Assembly: GCA_963699175.1 (NCBI GenBank)
Contig: OY969418.1
Span: 6,510,001 to 6,574,000, forward strand
Length of the DNA: 64,000 bases
Direction: 5' to 3'
Origin: JACPYM01 sp963699175
Lineage (GTDB): Bacteria; Acidobacteriota; Blastocatellia; RBC074
Part shown: positions 34,730 to 43,455 of the stretch, in pieces
Layout of the letters: every line of letters begins with the position of its first letter
Numbering within the stretch: the first letter of the stretch is position 1
The notes under the pieces: generated by a model
The model's input: the letters and a program-made list of their open reading frames with translations, nothing else
What the model was told of the DNA's origin: nothing
Database searches by the model: none
Translations under genes and position numbers: made by a program

Positions 34730-35374
34730 TTAATTCGCCAGAGCCGCTCGCCCCGGGCGTGTCCGAAGCCACTTACGAATTGTCAGGATGCTGCCAATAA
34801 TCGCCATAGCGATTAAACCGTAAACAAAATATTCGACCACATCCGACCGCAGGTAACGGAGCAGTCGCCGACCGAAGTAGAGCGCCAGCACTGACTCAAT
34901 GGTGAAGCGGATGAGTCGCCCTGCGAAAACTGCCAGCAGCATCTTTTGGCGCACACACTGTAAGGCGGAGGCAGCCGCAATAACGGCTGTGAAGGGAAAC
35001 GGCGGAGGCAGCAGGGCCGTGACAAACACCGCTCGGACACAATGCTTTTCCAGCTTCTTCTTGAGCTTCTCCAACTGCTGCGCGCCGACAAATTTTGCCA
35101 GCCCTTCTTCTCCGGCCTTGCGCATGACCAGATCAACTAACAGCACTCCCACCAGTGAGCCGAGCGAGGCCGCGCAGGTATAAATTATCCAGTGCCACGA
35201 ATCCCGCCTGCCACTGACCAGCGCAATCAAGAGCAGGTCGTTGCTGAGCGGGATGAAAAGGAAGGACGAATCACCGATGCCGAGCAAGAACACGCCGAGC
35301 GCGCCCAGCCTGCGGAAGAAAGTGAACACCGCACGTGCCCAGGAAGTAGCGAGCAGCAAAACCACGAATCTCAA
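34730..35374 (-). CDS. VTT (DedA/SNARE-associated) domain membrane protein
   Basis: Polytopic protein (214 aa, about five helices) of the YqaA/DedA type. It shows FLLGIGDSSFLFIPLSNDLL, a gap-filled glycine-rich loop GSLVGVLLVDLVMRKAGEE, and the central LLPPPFPFTAVIAAASAL motif that marks the VTT domain. Such proteins are linked to lipid flipping or membrane homeostasis. It converges on DUF420 with only 8 bp between the stops. Confidence 0.85.
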   Translation of the reverse strand: MRFVVLLLATSWARAVFTFFRRLGALGVFLLGIGDSSFLFIPLSNDLLLIALVSGRRDSWHWIIYTCAASLGSLVGVLLVDLVMRKAGEEGLAKFVGAQQLEKLKKKLEKHCVRAVFVTALLPPPFPFTAVIAAASALQCVRQKMLLAVFAGRLIRFTIESVLALYFGRRLLRYLRSDVVEYFVYGLIAMAIIGSILTIRKWLRTRPGRAALAN

Positions 35375-35463
35375 CTATCAGACCTCCGACCCAACGGATT
35401 AGACATTTTCAGACCAGCTCACAAAATCTATTTCGCGAGCAAGACCCATGCCAGGCACTGCCC

Positions 35464-36381
35464 TCAACCTTTATCAGCCAAGTGTGTCTTGAGAAATTGC
35501 ACAATCAACGGAATGGTCTCCCGCGCTTCAGGCAAGTGGCTGATGAAGATCGGCCAGACGTGCGGCAGGTCGTGCCAGATTTGTAACTCCACCGAGACAC
35601 CGGCTGCCTTTGCCTTTTGCGCCAGGCGTGTTGAATCGTCCAGCAGAACTTCGCTGTCGCTAACAAAGATCAACAGCGGCGGCAGCCCGCTGAGATCACC
35701 ATAAAGTGGCGAGGCCAATGGTTCGGTTGGCGGTGTCCCGCCCAGATAGACGGGCGCCAGGCGTTTGATCGAAGCGCCATAGAAAAGTGGATCGCGCGCA
35801 TCATTCGTCTTTATCGAATCTCCAGTCACGGCCAAGTCAGTCCAGGGCGAAAAACAGACAGCCGCCGCCGGCAACGGAATTTGCTCGGCGCGCAATTTGA
35901 GCAGTGTCGCCAGCGCCAACCCGCCGCCCGCCGAATCACCTGCGATCAGCAGGTTTTCCGCGTGCGCACCTTGCTTGAGCAACCAGCGATAACCTGCCAC
36001 GGCATCTTCTACTGCCGCCGGAAAACGATGTTCGGGCGCGAGCCGGTAGTTGAGCGCAAAAACTTGTGCCTGCGCCTCTTTCGCCAGAGCGGCGTTGAGC
36101 GCCCGGTAGGTTTGCAATGTGCCGAAGATATAGCCGCCGCCGTGCAGGTAATAGATCGTGTGCTGCGGCCTAATGTTTTGCGTCGTGATCCATTCGCCTT
36201 GCACACCGTCCGCGTTGACCGGCTGAACGGCGGCATAGGCGGGCAGCGGTTGGCGCAACCAAGCGGGCGGGGTGAAGCGGCGGCGCGCGAAGTTGACGAA
36301 CCTGGTTTCATCGTCTAACGGGCGACGTTTCAAGTACGCGCGGGCGATCAGCGAATAGAGACGGGCTTGCAAGCTGGGCAT
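35464..36381 (-). CDS. HSL-type alpha/beta hydrolase (esterase)
   Basis: Serine hydrolase of the hormone-sensitive-lipase (GDSAG) class, 305 aa. The oxyanion motif YYLHGGGYIFGT is near 78-89 and the nucleophile GDSAGGGLAL near 145-154. The acid is in the VSDSEVLLDDS region and the catalytic His in HDLPHVWPIF. No signal peptide. Likely to hydrolyse short acyl esters. It is the last gene of a minus-strand group that includes the SDR and PlsC, with palindrome D in between. Confidence 0.9.
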   Translation of the reverse strand: MPSLQARLYSLIARAYLKRRPLDDETRFVNFARRRFTPPAWLRQPLPAYAAVQPVNADGVQGEWITTQNIRPQHTIYYLHGGGYIFGTLQTYRALNAALAKEAQAQVFALNYRLAPEHRFPAAVEDAVAGYRWLLKQGAHAENLLIAGDSAGGGLALATLLKLRAEQIPLPAAAVCFSPWTDLAVTGDSIKTNDARDPLFYGASIKRLAPVYLGGTPPTEPLASPLYGDLSGLPPLLIFVSDSEVLLDDSTRLAQKAKAAGVSVELQIWHDLPHVWPIFISHLPEARETIPLIVQFLKTHLADKG

Positions 36382-36395
36382 AGTGATCTAATCGT

Positions 36396-36500
36396 CCTGG
36401 GAGCGCAGGCATCCTTGCCTGCCGAGGCTGCGGGGCAGACCTACTGACAATCATACGTTGCCCGCCAATCTCAGCAGGCAAGGATGCCTGCGCTCCCAGG
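36396..36500. repeat. Bipartite intergenic palindrome D
   Basis: Arms 36396-36422 and 36474-36500 are nearly perfect reverse complements of 27 bp, and each contains the self-palindrome GCAGGCATCCTTGCCTGC. The 51-base interior is unlike the others. It sits between the SDR gene and the hydrolase gene. Confidence 0.87.
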
Positions 36501-36501
36501 G

Positions 36502-37323
36502 TTATTTAAGTTGCCTCTCCAGCAAGGGGCGAAAGACCTGCCAGTATTTGACCGGGAAGAGGCGCTGCAAACGGTCAATCAACCTGGCATCGGAGCCGAT
36601 CAGGATGCGGGCTTCGTCGCGCTCGATGCCGCGCACGATGCGTTCCGCCGCCTGTTCGGCAGTCGTCGGCGCGAGTTTATCAAAGCGCGCGACTTCGCTG
36701 GGCGCTAAAGCCGGATCGGCTCCTGCGCTCAACCGAGCGGCGCGTGCGATGTTGGTTTTGATCCCGCCCGGATGCACGCACGAAACGCGCACAGGTGAGC
36801 CTTCCAATTCGTGGCGCAACGCTTCGGTAAAGCCGCGCACCGCGAATTTGCTGGCGTTATATGCCGATTGCCCTGGAAAGGCGATGATGCCGAAGATGCT
36901 GGAAACATTGACCAGATGCGCACTCGGCTGTTGTTGCAAGACGGGCAGAAAATATTTCGTGCCGTAAACCACGCCCCAAAAATTGATGCCCATCAGCCAG
37001 GCAATATCCGCCGTCGAGAGCTGTTCGACCGTGCCCAGCAGCGCCACGCCCGCGTTGTTGATGACTAAATTGGCGCGCCCGTGCGCATTGACCACCTCTT
37101 GCACGAAGGCTTGCACGCGCTCTTCATCGCTTACGTCCACATGATGCGTTGAACAGTTGATGCCGCGCGCTCGGACGAGTTGCGCTGTCTCTTGCAAGCC
37201 AGCTTCATTCACATCGGCCAACGCAAGATTCGCGTTAGTCTGTGCCAGTCGCACAGCGAGCGCGCGGCCAATGCCTGAAGCCGCGCCAGTAACAACTGCG
37301 ACAGTGTTGCGATCAATCTTCAT
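36502..37323 (-). CDS. Short-chain dehydrogenase/reductase
   Basis: Classical SDR (273 aa). The cofactor motif TGAASGIGRALA is at 13-24, NNAGVALLGTV near 88, and the catalytic Ser in NVSSIFG with SAYNASKFAVRG (YxxxK). The C-terminal 40 residues are rich in arginine and leucine, as in oxidoreductases that contact membrane lipids. It starts 3 bp after the PlsC stop, so it probably shares an operon. Substrate unassigned. Confidence 0.9.
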   Translation of the reverse strand: MKIDRNTVAVVTGAASGIGRALAVRLAQTNANLALADVNEAGLQETAQLVRARGINCSTHHVDVSDEERVQAFVQEVVNAHGRANLVINNAGVALLGTVEQLSTADIAWLMGINFWGVVYGTKYFLPVLQQQPSAHLVNVSSIFGIIAFPGQSAYNASKFAVRGFTEALRHELEGSPVRVSCVHPGGIKTNIARAARLSAGADPALAPSEVARFDKLAPTTAEQAAERIVRGIERDEARILIGSDARLIDRLQRLFPVKYWQVFRPLLERQLK

Positions 37324-37326
37324 AGC

Positions 37327-38061
37327 TCAATCCAAAACTCGATCCGTGCGTACGCGCTCCAAGATGGGCTGCCGCACACGCTCGATCAATTCAGGCAGGT
37401 TCTCTTCGTTGTAGCCTTCAGTGCTGACAGGCGGCAGGATTTCCAGATAGACATCGCACGCGTGACATTTCGTTTCGCCTTTGCGCATCACCAACCGTGT
37501 ATCGTTGATAACCACGGGCACGATGGGCACGCCAGCTTTGAGCGCCATGTAAAAGACGCCTTTCTTGAAATCCTTCAGCCGCCCATCCACCGTGCGCGTG
37601 CCTTCGGGATAGACGAGCAGGGAATGACCACTGCGCAGCTTGTCTGCGCCGCGCTGCGTGCTGTCAATCGCGGCCTCGCGGTTGCGGCGATCAATCGGAA
37701 CGACGTGCGCCAGCGGAAATCCCTGCTTGATAATTGGAAATTTCGTGAGCTCTTTTTTGGCCAACGCGCCGACGTTATGGCCCAGATAGGCAAACAACAA
37801 CGGCGGGTCAATATTGCTCTGATGATTAGCGGCGAACAGATAAGTTTGCGCCGGATCGAGATGCTCTCTGCCACTGACGTGTACGCGCCCGCCCGCGACG
37901 CGCACCCAGACGCGGCAGCCAAATTTGGCAAATGGATAAATCAAATCATCTTTGCCAAACAGCTTGAGCGCCAGCCAACTGAGCGTGATGGCCGGAAGGC
38001 CGATGAAGATCAACAGCAGCGCCGCCGCCAACATCGTTAGCCAGAAACGTAAAGTAGCCAT
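37327..38061 (-). CDS. plsC: 1-acyl-sn-glycerol-3-phosphate acyltransferase
   Basis: Membrane acyltransferase of the PlsC/AGPAT family (244 aa), which makes phosphatidic acid. A hydrophobic N-terminus (about residues 6-35) anchors it. The catalytic NHQSNID (HX4D) motif is near 81-87, with VPIDRRNR and YPEGTRT as the substrate-binding motifs II and III. It lies 3 bp upstream of the SDR gene. The four-helix-bundle element starts 7 bases beyond its start codon. Confidence 0.92.
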   Translation of the reverse strand: MATLRFWLTMLAAALLLIFIGLPAITLSWLALKLFGKDDLIYPFAKFGCRVWVRVAGGRVHVSGREHLDPAQTYLFAANHQSNIDPPLLFAYLGHNVGALAKKELTKFPIIKQGFPLAHVVPIDRRNREAAIDSTQRGADKLRSGHSLLVYPEGTRTVDGRLKDFKKGVFYMALKAGVPIVPVVINDTRLVMRKGETKCHACDVYLEILPPVSTEGYNEENLPELIERVRQPILERVRTDRVLD

Positions 38062-38067
38062 AAAAGA

Positions 38068-38522
38068 AGTAGACAGAAGACGGTAGACGGTAGACAGTAG
38101 AATTATTGATTCGAAGCGAGCATTGCCCGCAAGTATGAATCCAATAGGCGACTGACTTCGTCTAAAGCTTCAGCCAGTTGTTCGGTGTCCGCGTAATGCA
38201 GGTCTCTGGCAAGAACCAGATAATAACGGCATTCTTCAAGTGATCCCTGGGCGATGTTGTAGAATCTGGCCTTGTCTAAAATGCCTTTTCTTTTGAACCC
38301 TTCGGCAATATTGGCTGGAACCGAAACTGCTGCGCGCCGCAACTGCGAGGTCAAGCCGAAAAGCTCGTGTTTGGGAAAGCACTCGCTCAGCCGATAGATA
38401 TCAAGCACCCACGCATGAGCCTTCTTCCAAACATCCAGGTCTTGGAAATTCCTTGACTTGTTCAGCTTGGCTCCGTCCTTATCACTCATCTATCACCTAC
38501 TGTCTACCGTCTACTGTCTACC
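38068..38522. repeat. Four-helix-bundle element with inverted 7-mer tandem-repeat ends
   Basis: The left end (38068-38100) is AGTAGAC AGAAGAC GGTAGAC GGTAGAC AGTAG. The right end (38497-38521) is the inverted form, CTAC TGTCTAC CGTCTAC TGTCTAC. They enclose exactly one gene, and its stop codon comes right after the left repeat. The element exactly fills the space between the plsC start and the glgC stop, as an inserted unit would. Confidence 0.78.
38103..38489 (-). CDS. Four-helix-bundle protein (S23/IVP family)
   Basis: 128-aa protein of the four-helix-bundle (23S rRNA intervening sequence protein, TIGR02436) family. It opens with FQDLDVWKKAHAW and carries the LRRAAVSVPANIAEGFKRK signature at about 50-68, then YNIAQGSLEECRYYLVLA. 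Such proteins are found in rRNA intervening sequences, as DGR accessory proteins (Avd) and as stand-alone genes of unknown function. Here it lies between inverted 7-mer repeats in an otherwise metabolic region, so a mobile origin is likely. Confidence 0.87.
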   Translation of the reverse strand: MSDKDGAKLNKSRNFQDLDVWKKAHAWVLDIYRLSECFPKHELFGLTSQLRRAAVSVPANIAEGFKRKGILDKARFYNIAQGSLEECRYYLVLARDLHYADTEQLAEALDEVSRLLDSYLRAMLASNQ

Positions 38523-38527
38523 ATTCA

Positions 38528-39814
38528 CTAAATGATCGTCCCGTCCGTAATCGTCGCCCCCTTCGGCACGATCACGATGCCTTCGCGGATGTAGTAATTG
38601 CCATTCTCGCCATCGTGCTCCGTATGCCCGGCTTCATTGAGGATTTTGACGTTGGAGCCGATGCGCACATTTTTATCAATGATAGCCTTGCGAATGTGTG
38701 TGTTCTCGCCGATGCCGATCCAGGGCAAACCGTGCTGGCGCTCCTGCGCCAAGTCTTCGAGCGTTTGGTAATAATCGGCGCCCATCAGCAGGCTGTGTTC
38801 AATAGTTGCGCCACTCTCGATGCGTGTGCGGATACCGACGATGGAATGATCAATCTTGACTTGGTTGAGAATACAGCCGTCCGAAACTAACGAGTTGTTG
38901 ATTACGCAATTGATAAATTTGGTGCTGGGCAAAAAGCGCGGACGCGTGAAGATCGGCTGGTCGGCGTCAAAGAGGTTGAACTTCGGCATGATGCTCGCCA
39001 TATCCAGGTTCGCGTTATAGAACGAGCTGATCGTGCCGATGTCTTCCCAGTAACCGTCAAACAGAAAGGCTTGCACATTGCGATTGCCGATGGCTGCCGG
39101 AATCACTTGACCGCCGAAGTCAAAATACTGTTCATCTTGCAACAGCTCGCGCAGCACGCTGTATTTGAAAACGTAGACGCCCATCGAAGCCAGATAAGGC
39201 CGCCGCGTCGCTTCGTCGGCATGCAAGCCCAGCTTCGTCGTGTCCACCTGCATCGCAGCCAATTGGTCAGCAGGCGGCTTCTCGCGGAACTCGACGATCC
39301 GTCCGCTATCATCGGTCTTGAGCAAACCGAAGCCGGTCGCGCGCGTCTCGTCGCAGGGGATAACCGAGACGGTCAAATCGGCGTTGGTTTCGATGTGATG
39401 TCTGATAAATGCGCTGTAGTCCATCTGGTAAAGATGATCGCCCGACAGGATCAGCACGTGTTTAGGATTGAAGTCGGTGATATGCACCATCACCTGACGC
39501 ACGGCATCGGCAGTGCCCTGAAACCAATTTCTATTTTCGGGCGTTTGCTCCGCTGCCAGAATTTCGACAAAGCCGTCAGAAAAGCGGCTGAAGCGATAGG
39601 TGCGCGAGATGTGGCGATTGAGCGAGGCTGAATTGAACTGCGTCAACACGTAGATGTAATGGACGCCGGAGTTGATGCAGTTGGAAACGGTGATGTCAAT
39701 CAACCGATATTTGCCGCCTAAGGGCACCGCCGGTTTGGAACGATGCAAGGTGAGCGGGAAGAGGCGCGCGCCTTGTCCGCCGCCGAGAATCAGGGCTAAG
39801 ACCTCTTTCTTCAT
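38528..39814 (-). CDS. glgC: Glucose-1-phosphate adenylyltransferase
   Basis: ADP-glucose pyrophosphorylase (428 aa), the committed step of bacterial glycogen synthesis. The N-terminal Rossmann-like domain has LILGGGQGARLFPLTLHR (8-25) and RLIDITVSNCINSG. The catalytic region includes HVLILSGDHLYQMDYSAF near 120. The C-terminal left-handed beta-helix contains repeated hexapeptides (VSDGCILNQVKID). AGGAG lies 6 bases before the ATG. It is followed at once by the four-helix-bundle element. Other glycogen genes are absent from the window. Confidence 0.94.
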   Translation of the reverse strand: MKKEVLALILGGGQGARLFPLTLHRSKPAVPLGGKYRLIDITVSNCINSGVHYIYVLTQFNSASLNRHISRTYRFSRFSDGFVEILAAEQTPENRNWFQGTADAVRQVMVHITDFNPKHVLILSGDHLYQMDYSAFIRHHIETNADLTVSVIPCDETRATGFGLLKTDDSGRIVEFREKPPADQLAAMQVDTTKLGLHADEATRRPYLASMGVYVFKYSVLRELLQDEQYFDFGGQVIPAAIGNRNVQAFLFDGYWEDIGTISSFYNANLDMASIMPKFNLFDADQPIFTRPRFLPSTKFINCVINNSLVSDGCILNQVKIDHSIVGIRTRIESGATIEHSLLMGADYYQTLEDLAQERQHGLPWIGIGENTHIRKAIIDKNVRIGSNVKILNEAGHTEHDGENGNYYIREGIVIVPKGATITDGTII

Positions 39815-39966
39815 CAGGACTCCTCGATGCTGGTTTGAATAACGCTGGTGCTACGGTAAATGCGTGTCCGCACGAATCAGGCGCTTGGCTCGGTGAACTC
39901 ACCTGAGCTAAGCTGTAAAGCGGGCAGAGCATAAGAGAGCGAATGCGCTTTTTCAAGCAACCAAGT

Positions 39967-40109
39967 GAATGCGGAATGCGGAATGCGGAGTTCGGAATGG
40001 AAAAGGTCAGCGCGTTTTGACCATTTCATTCCTAAAAATTATGGCGGCCGAACAAGAGTTAGAACAGATGGACGATTCCGCATTCCGCATTCCGTATTCT
40101 GCATTCCGG
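39967..40109. repeat. 7-mer-arm inverted repeat (GAATGCG type) over the psuG start
   Basis: The left arm (39967-40000) is GAATGCG repeated three times, then GAGTTCG and GAATGG. The right arm (40075-40109) is ATTCCGC twice, ATTCCGT, ATTCTGC and ATTCCGG, its inverse. The 74-base interior has no gene apart from the candidate psuG start at 40041. The arms have the same period as those around the four-helix-bundle gene. Confidence 0.8.
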
Positions 40110-41003
40110 CTTGCGCCGACGGTCGCGCGCGCTCTGCTGTCGGGGCAAGGCGTAGTCGCGCTGGAATCAACCGTCATCGCGCACGGTTTGCCCGCGCCAC
40201 ACAATCTGCAAACCGCGCAGCAATGTGAGCAGGCGGTGGGCGCAAGCGGCGCACAAGCGGCGACCATTGGCATCATCGCCGGTCAACCGGTAGTCGGCTT
40301 AGACGCTGAACAACTCCAAGCCATCGCCACGCACGGCAACGTCGCCAAGGTCAATCTCGCCAATCTGGCTGCGGTGTTGGCTACACGCGGTTGGGGCGCA
40401 ACGACCGTGGCCGCCACGCTGCATCTGGCGCAGCAAGCAGGTCTGAAGGTTTTTGCCACCGGAGGCATCGGCGGCGTGCATCGTGGCGCAACTGACAGCT
40501 TTGACATTTCGGCAGATTTGACGGCGTTAGCGCGTTATCCGCTTGTGACGGTCTGCGCCGGGGCGAAAGCGATTCTCGATTTGCCGAAGACGTTGGAAGT
40601 GCTCGAAACGCTCGGCGTGCCGGTCATCGGTTATCAAACCGACGAACTCCCGGCTTTCTACTCGCGGTCGAGTAGCTTGAAACTCGACCTGCGCGCTGAC
40701 ACGCCAGCGGAAGTCGCCGCCATCGCACGCGCGCACTGGCAACTTGGTTTTCACACGTCAGTGCTGGTTGTTGCGCCAGTCCCGGCAGAAGCTGAAATCC
40801 CGGCAGCCGAGATCAACCAGTTTATTGATGCAGCACTGTGCGAAGCCGCGCAGCAACAAATCACCGGCAAAGCGGCCACGCCGTTTCTGCTGAGCCGCAT
40901 TGCCGAACAGACACAAGGCCGCGCCTTGCAAGCGAACATCGCCCTGTTGCGCAATAACGCGCGGATTGCGGGCGAGATTGCACAGGCATTGGCCGCAAAT
41001 TGA
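40041..41003 (+). CDS. psuG: Pseudouridine-5'-phosphate glycosidase
   Basis: Enzyme that cleaves pseudouridine 5'-phosphate to uracil and ribose 5-phosphate (about 320 aa). Family motifs are VVALESTVIAHGLPAPHN, then GVHRGATDSFDISADL and VCAGAKAILDL. It catabolises or salvages pseudouridine. The start is unsure: ATG at 40041 gives MAAEQELEQ, ATG at 40068 gives MDDSAFR, and the frame is open to 39969. In every case the first residues (SAFRIPYSAFR) are encoded by the GAATGCG repeat; the conserved family begins at about 40111. The matching kinase PsuK is not adjacent. Confidence 0.9.
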   Translation: MAAEQELEQMDDSAFRIPYSAFRLAPTVARALLSGQGVVALESTVIAHGLPAPHNLQTAQQCEQAVGASGAQAATIGIIAGQPVVGLDAEQLQAIATHGNVAKVNLANLAAVLATRGWGATTVAATLHLAQQAGLKVFATGGIGGVHRGATDSFDISADLTALARYPLVTVCAGAKAILDLPKTLEVLETLGVPVIGYQTDELPAFYSRSSSLKLDLRADTPAEVAAIARAHWQLGFHTSVLVVAPVPAEAEIPAAEINQFIDAALCEAAQQQITGKAATPFLLSRIAEQTQGRALQANIALLRNNARIAGEIAQALAAN

Positions 41004-41011
41004 GTCCCCTT

Positions 41012-41524
41012 ATGAACCTCAACGACATTCAACAACTTTACGCATACACCGAGTGGGCCAACGATCTCGCGCTTAACGCGGCAGAGACACTTTCCGCCGA
41101 ACAGTTGCTCCAGGACGTGCAGATCAGTCACAGTTCAATTCTGGGCACGCTGCTGCACATGGCGGGCGCTGAGTGGATTTGGCTTGAACGCTGGCACGGG
41201 CACTCGCCTACTGGTGCGGGCGCTTGGGCGCAGTGGACGGTCGAAGCCTGCAACAATCTGCCGCAACTACGCGCGCAATGGCAGCAAGTCGCTGATAAAC
41301 GGCGTGCTTATCTGGCTGGCTTGAGCGATGCCGATTTGCCGCGCGAAGTCAGCTTCAAGCGGATCAACGGTGAGGCCAACTCGATGCCGCTAGTTTTGCA
41401 GATGCAGCACGTCGTCAATCACGCCACACTGCATCGCGGTCAGGTCGTCGGCATGATCCGCCAACTGGGCATCACGCCGCCTGCGACGGATCTGCTTTTT
41501 TATCTGCTGGCACAAGCAAAATAA
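41012..41524 (+). CDS. DinB-family protein
   Basis: 170-aa four-helix protein of the DinB/YfiT metal-binding superfamily. His residues in HMAGAEWIWLERWHG, then HVVNHATLHRGQ provide the expected three-His nickel/zinc site. DinB-fold proteins act as thiol-dependent S-transferases or are of unknown function. The start at 41012 is preferred over an upstream TTG that overlaps the psuG stop. It lies 8 bases after psuG. Confidence 0.88.
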   Translation: MNLNDIQQLYAYTEWANDLALNAAETLSAEQLLQDVQISHSSILGTLLHMAGAEWIWLERWHGHSPTGAGAWAQWTVEACNNLPQLRAQWQQVADKRRAYLAGLSDADLPREVSFKRINGEANSMPLVLQMQHVVNHATLHRGQVVGMIRQLGITPPATDLLFYLLAQAK

Positions 41525-41626
41525 CAACAGACGTTTCGTGCGGGCGCAAACATCCTTAGAGCCTGCTGGCGAATGCCGTCACTCGCGTTTAGACAATGCC
41601 GATAGGGAACAGCAGCGCGGTCGAGT

Positions 41627-41700
41627 GTTTAGAGTACAAGCTTTAGCTTGCTAGTGGATTGCGAACAATACGCTAGCAAGCTAAAGCTTGTACTCTAAAC
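41627..41700. repeat. Bipartite intergenic palindrome E
   Basis: Perfect 28-bp arms (41627-41654 with 41673-41700) flank an 18-base interior. Each arm holds the self-palindrome CAAGCTTTAGCTTG. The sequence AGTGGATTGC in the interior and arm end also occurs in palindrome F. It is in the gap between the DinB gene and the ABC permease gene. Confidence 0.88.
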
Positions 41701-41775
41701 CTCCGATCTGGCCTGCCTTGCGATTCCTCTAGTCGCGCACTGAACAGACGAAGTAAACAGGAGTATCAACACGCG

Positions 41776-42549
41776 TTGAAAGTCTTAGCGATTGCCCTCA
41801 ACACCTTTCGTGAAGCCGTACGCGACCGCGTGCTTTACAACCTGGTGGCTTTCGTCTTGCTGCTCATCGTCGCCGCGCTCGTCTTCAGCCAGGCTTCGCT
41901 CGGCCAGGAAGCCAAGATCATCACCGACGTAGGACTGTCCGCCGTGCGCTTGTTCGGACTGGCCATCGCTAGCTTCATCGGCGTTGGGCTGGTCTACAAA
42001 GAGATCGAGCGCCGCACGGTAGCCGTGCTGCTCGCCAAACCGTTGCAGCGTTACCAATTCATTCTCGGCAAATACGGTGGCCTGGCGCTGACGCTACTGG
42101 TCAACACAGCCGTGATGACCGGCGCGCTTACACTTGCGCTGCTGTATGCGCAAGGCGGTATTGATGTCTTGCAATGGCGCATCTGGCCAGCGGCTTACTT
42201 GCTCTGGCTGGAATTGTTGGTGATGACGGCGTTGGCGCTGCTGTTTTCATCGTTCTCGACGCCGGCCTTGTCGGCGCTCTTCACGGTCTTGCTCTTTATT
42301 ATTGGCAATCTGGTGGCGGATTGGCGGCTCTTTGCCGAAAGCTCAGCCTCGTTAGTCACGCGGTTCGTCTCTCGTCTGCTGTATTACTTCCTGCCGCATT
42401 TGCCCAATTTCAACTACATCGCGCCGACCGCACACGGCCAAGCGATTCCGTGGCGGTTAGTGTTGGGCGCGACGGCCTACGCGGCGCTCTATTGCGCAGC
42501 AGTGCTAGCCGTAACGGTGCTCATCTTTCAGCGGAGAAATTTCAAATGA
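41776..42549 (+). CDS. ABC-2 type transporter permease
   Basis: Inner-membrane permease of the ABC-2 (NosY-like) class, 257 aa with about six hydrophobic helices. It opens LAIALNTFREAVRDRVLYN, a typical ABC-2 start. The start codon is TTG; AGGAG lies 12 bases upstream, a long spacing. Its stop overlaps the ATG of the TPR-like gene (ATGA), and the ATPase gene follows, giving one operon that could export a lipid-linked or small substrate. Confidence 0.88.
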   Translation: MKVLAIALNTFREAVRDRVLYNLVAFVLLLIVAALVFSQASLGQEAKIITDVGLSAVRLFGLAIASFIGVGLVYKEIERRTVAVLLAKPLQRYQFILGKYGGLALTLLVNTAVMTGALTLALLYAQGGIDVLQWRIWPAAYLLWLELLVMTALALLFSSFSTPALSALFTVLLFIIGNLVADWRLFAESSASLVTRFVSRLLYYFLPHLPNFNYIAPTAHGQAIPWRLVLGATAYAALYCAAVLAVTVLIFQRRNFK

Positions 42550-43439
42550 AGCCCTGGCTTTGTTTGCTCTTGAGTCTGTCGCTGCTTGTGCCGCTGCAAG
42601 GCTGGCTCGACGCGCAGCCCAAACCAACAGTGCCGACTGGCAGCGCTGTTGATGAGACACTCTATCTGCAATCTGGTCGCGCGCTCAAGACCTTCAGTCT
42701 TGGCTTCAACGCGCTGCTGGCCGATTTCTATTGGCTGCGCACGATTCAGTATTTCGGAGGTAAGCTTGAAGCGGCCAATACCGGAGCGCCTGAAGCCAGT
42801 CTGGCGGCGGTGAGTACGCTGCGCTTTGAATCACTGCCCACACTGCTCAACATCGTGACTGAGCTTGATCCGGGCTACATCGCTGCCTACCGCTTTGGCG
42901 CGAGCTTTCTGCCAGCCACGCCAGCCAGCGTGCTGGTGGAACGTGGCCTGCGCGAAAATCCGGGCGAGTGGCGGCTTTATCTTGATCTGGGTTATTTGCA
43001 TTGGCAGCAGAAACGCTTCGCCGCCGCACAGACCGCATTCGAGCGCGGCAGTCGTGTCGCAGGTGCGCCTGAATGGTTGAAGGTATTGGCCGCAACGATG
43101 GCAGCCAAAGGCAATGACCGCGCGACGGCACGCGAAATCTTCCGGCGGTTGTATGAAAATACTGACGACGCTTACACGCGCGAAGTCAGCGCGCTGCGCC
43201 TATTGGCGCTCGAAGCATTGGATGAAGTGGATTTGCTCAACGCGCGGCTGGCTGAAGCGCAACGACGCGGTAGTTGTCCCGCGCCAGACAAGCTGTTGGC
43301 GGAAGTTCGCCAACAGCATCCCCCTTCATCCGCACTGGCAGCTTTCAGCGGAACGGCGTTTCCTTACACTTATGACCGCACGGCTTGTCGTGTTGCTTTG
43401 CCAAACGATTCGCCGCTCGCGCGTTGGTTAGCGCAATAA
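42546..43439 (+). CDS. TPR-containing exported protein of ABC operon
   Basis: 297-aa protein with an N-terminal signal-like helix (about 3-20) and helical repeats, including YLDLGYLHWQQKRFAAAQTAFERGS, an evident TPR at about 140-175. It starts within the permease stop (ATGA overlap), a sign of translational coupling. It stands between permease and ATPase, so it is likely an accessory subunit that acts at the membrane or periplasm. No family name can be assigned with confidence. An upstream extension of the frame lies inside the permease gene and is not used. Confidence 0.72.
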   Translation: MKPWLCLLLSLSLLVPLQGWLDAQPKPTVPTGSAVDETLYLQSGRALKTFSLGFNALLADFYWLRTIQYFGGKLEAANTGAPEASLAAVSTLRFESLPTLLNIVTELDPGYIAAYRFGASFLPATPASVLVERGLRENPGEWRLYLDLGYLHWQQKRFAAAQTAFERGSRVAGAPEWLKVLAATMAAKGNDRATAREIFRRLYENTDDAYTREVSALRLLALEALDEVDLLNARLAEAQRRGSCPAPDKLLAEVRQQHPPSSALAAFSGTAFPYTYDRTACRVALPNDSPLARWLAQ

Positions 43440-43455
43440 CTGACTACTAGCAACG

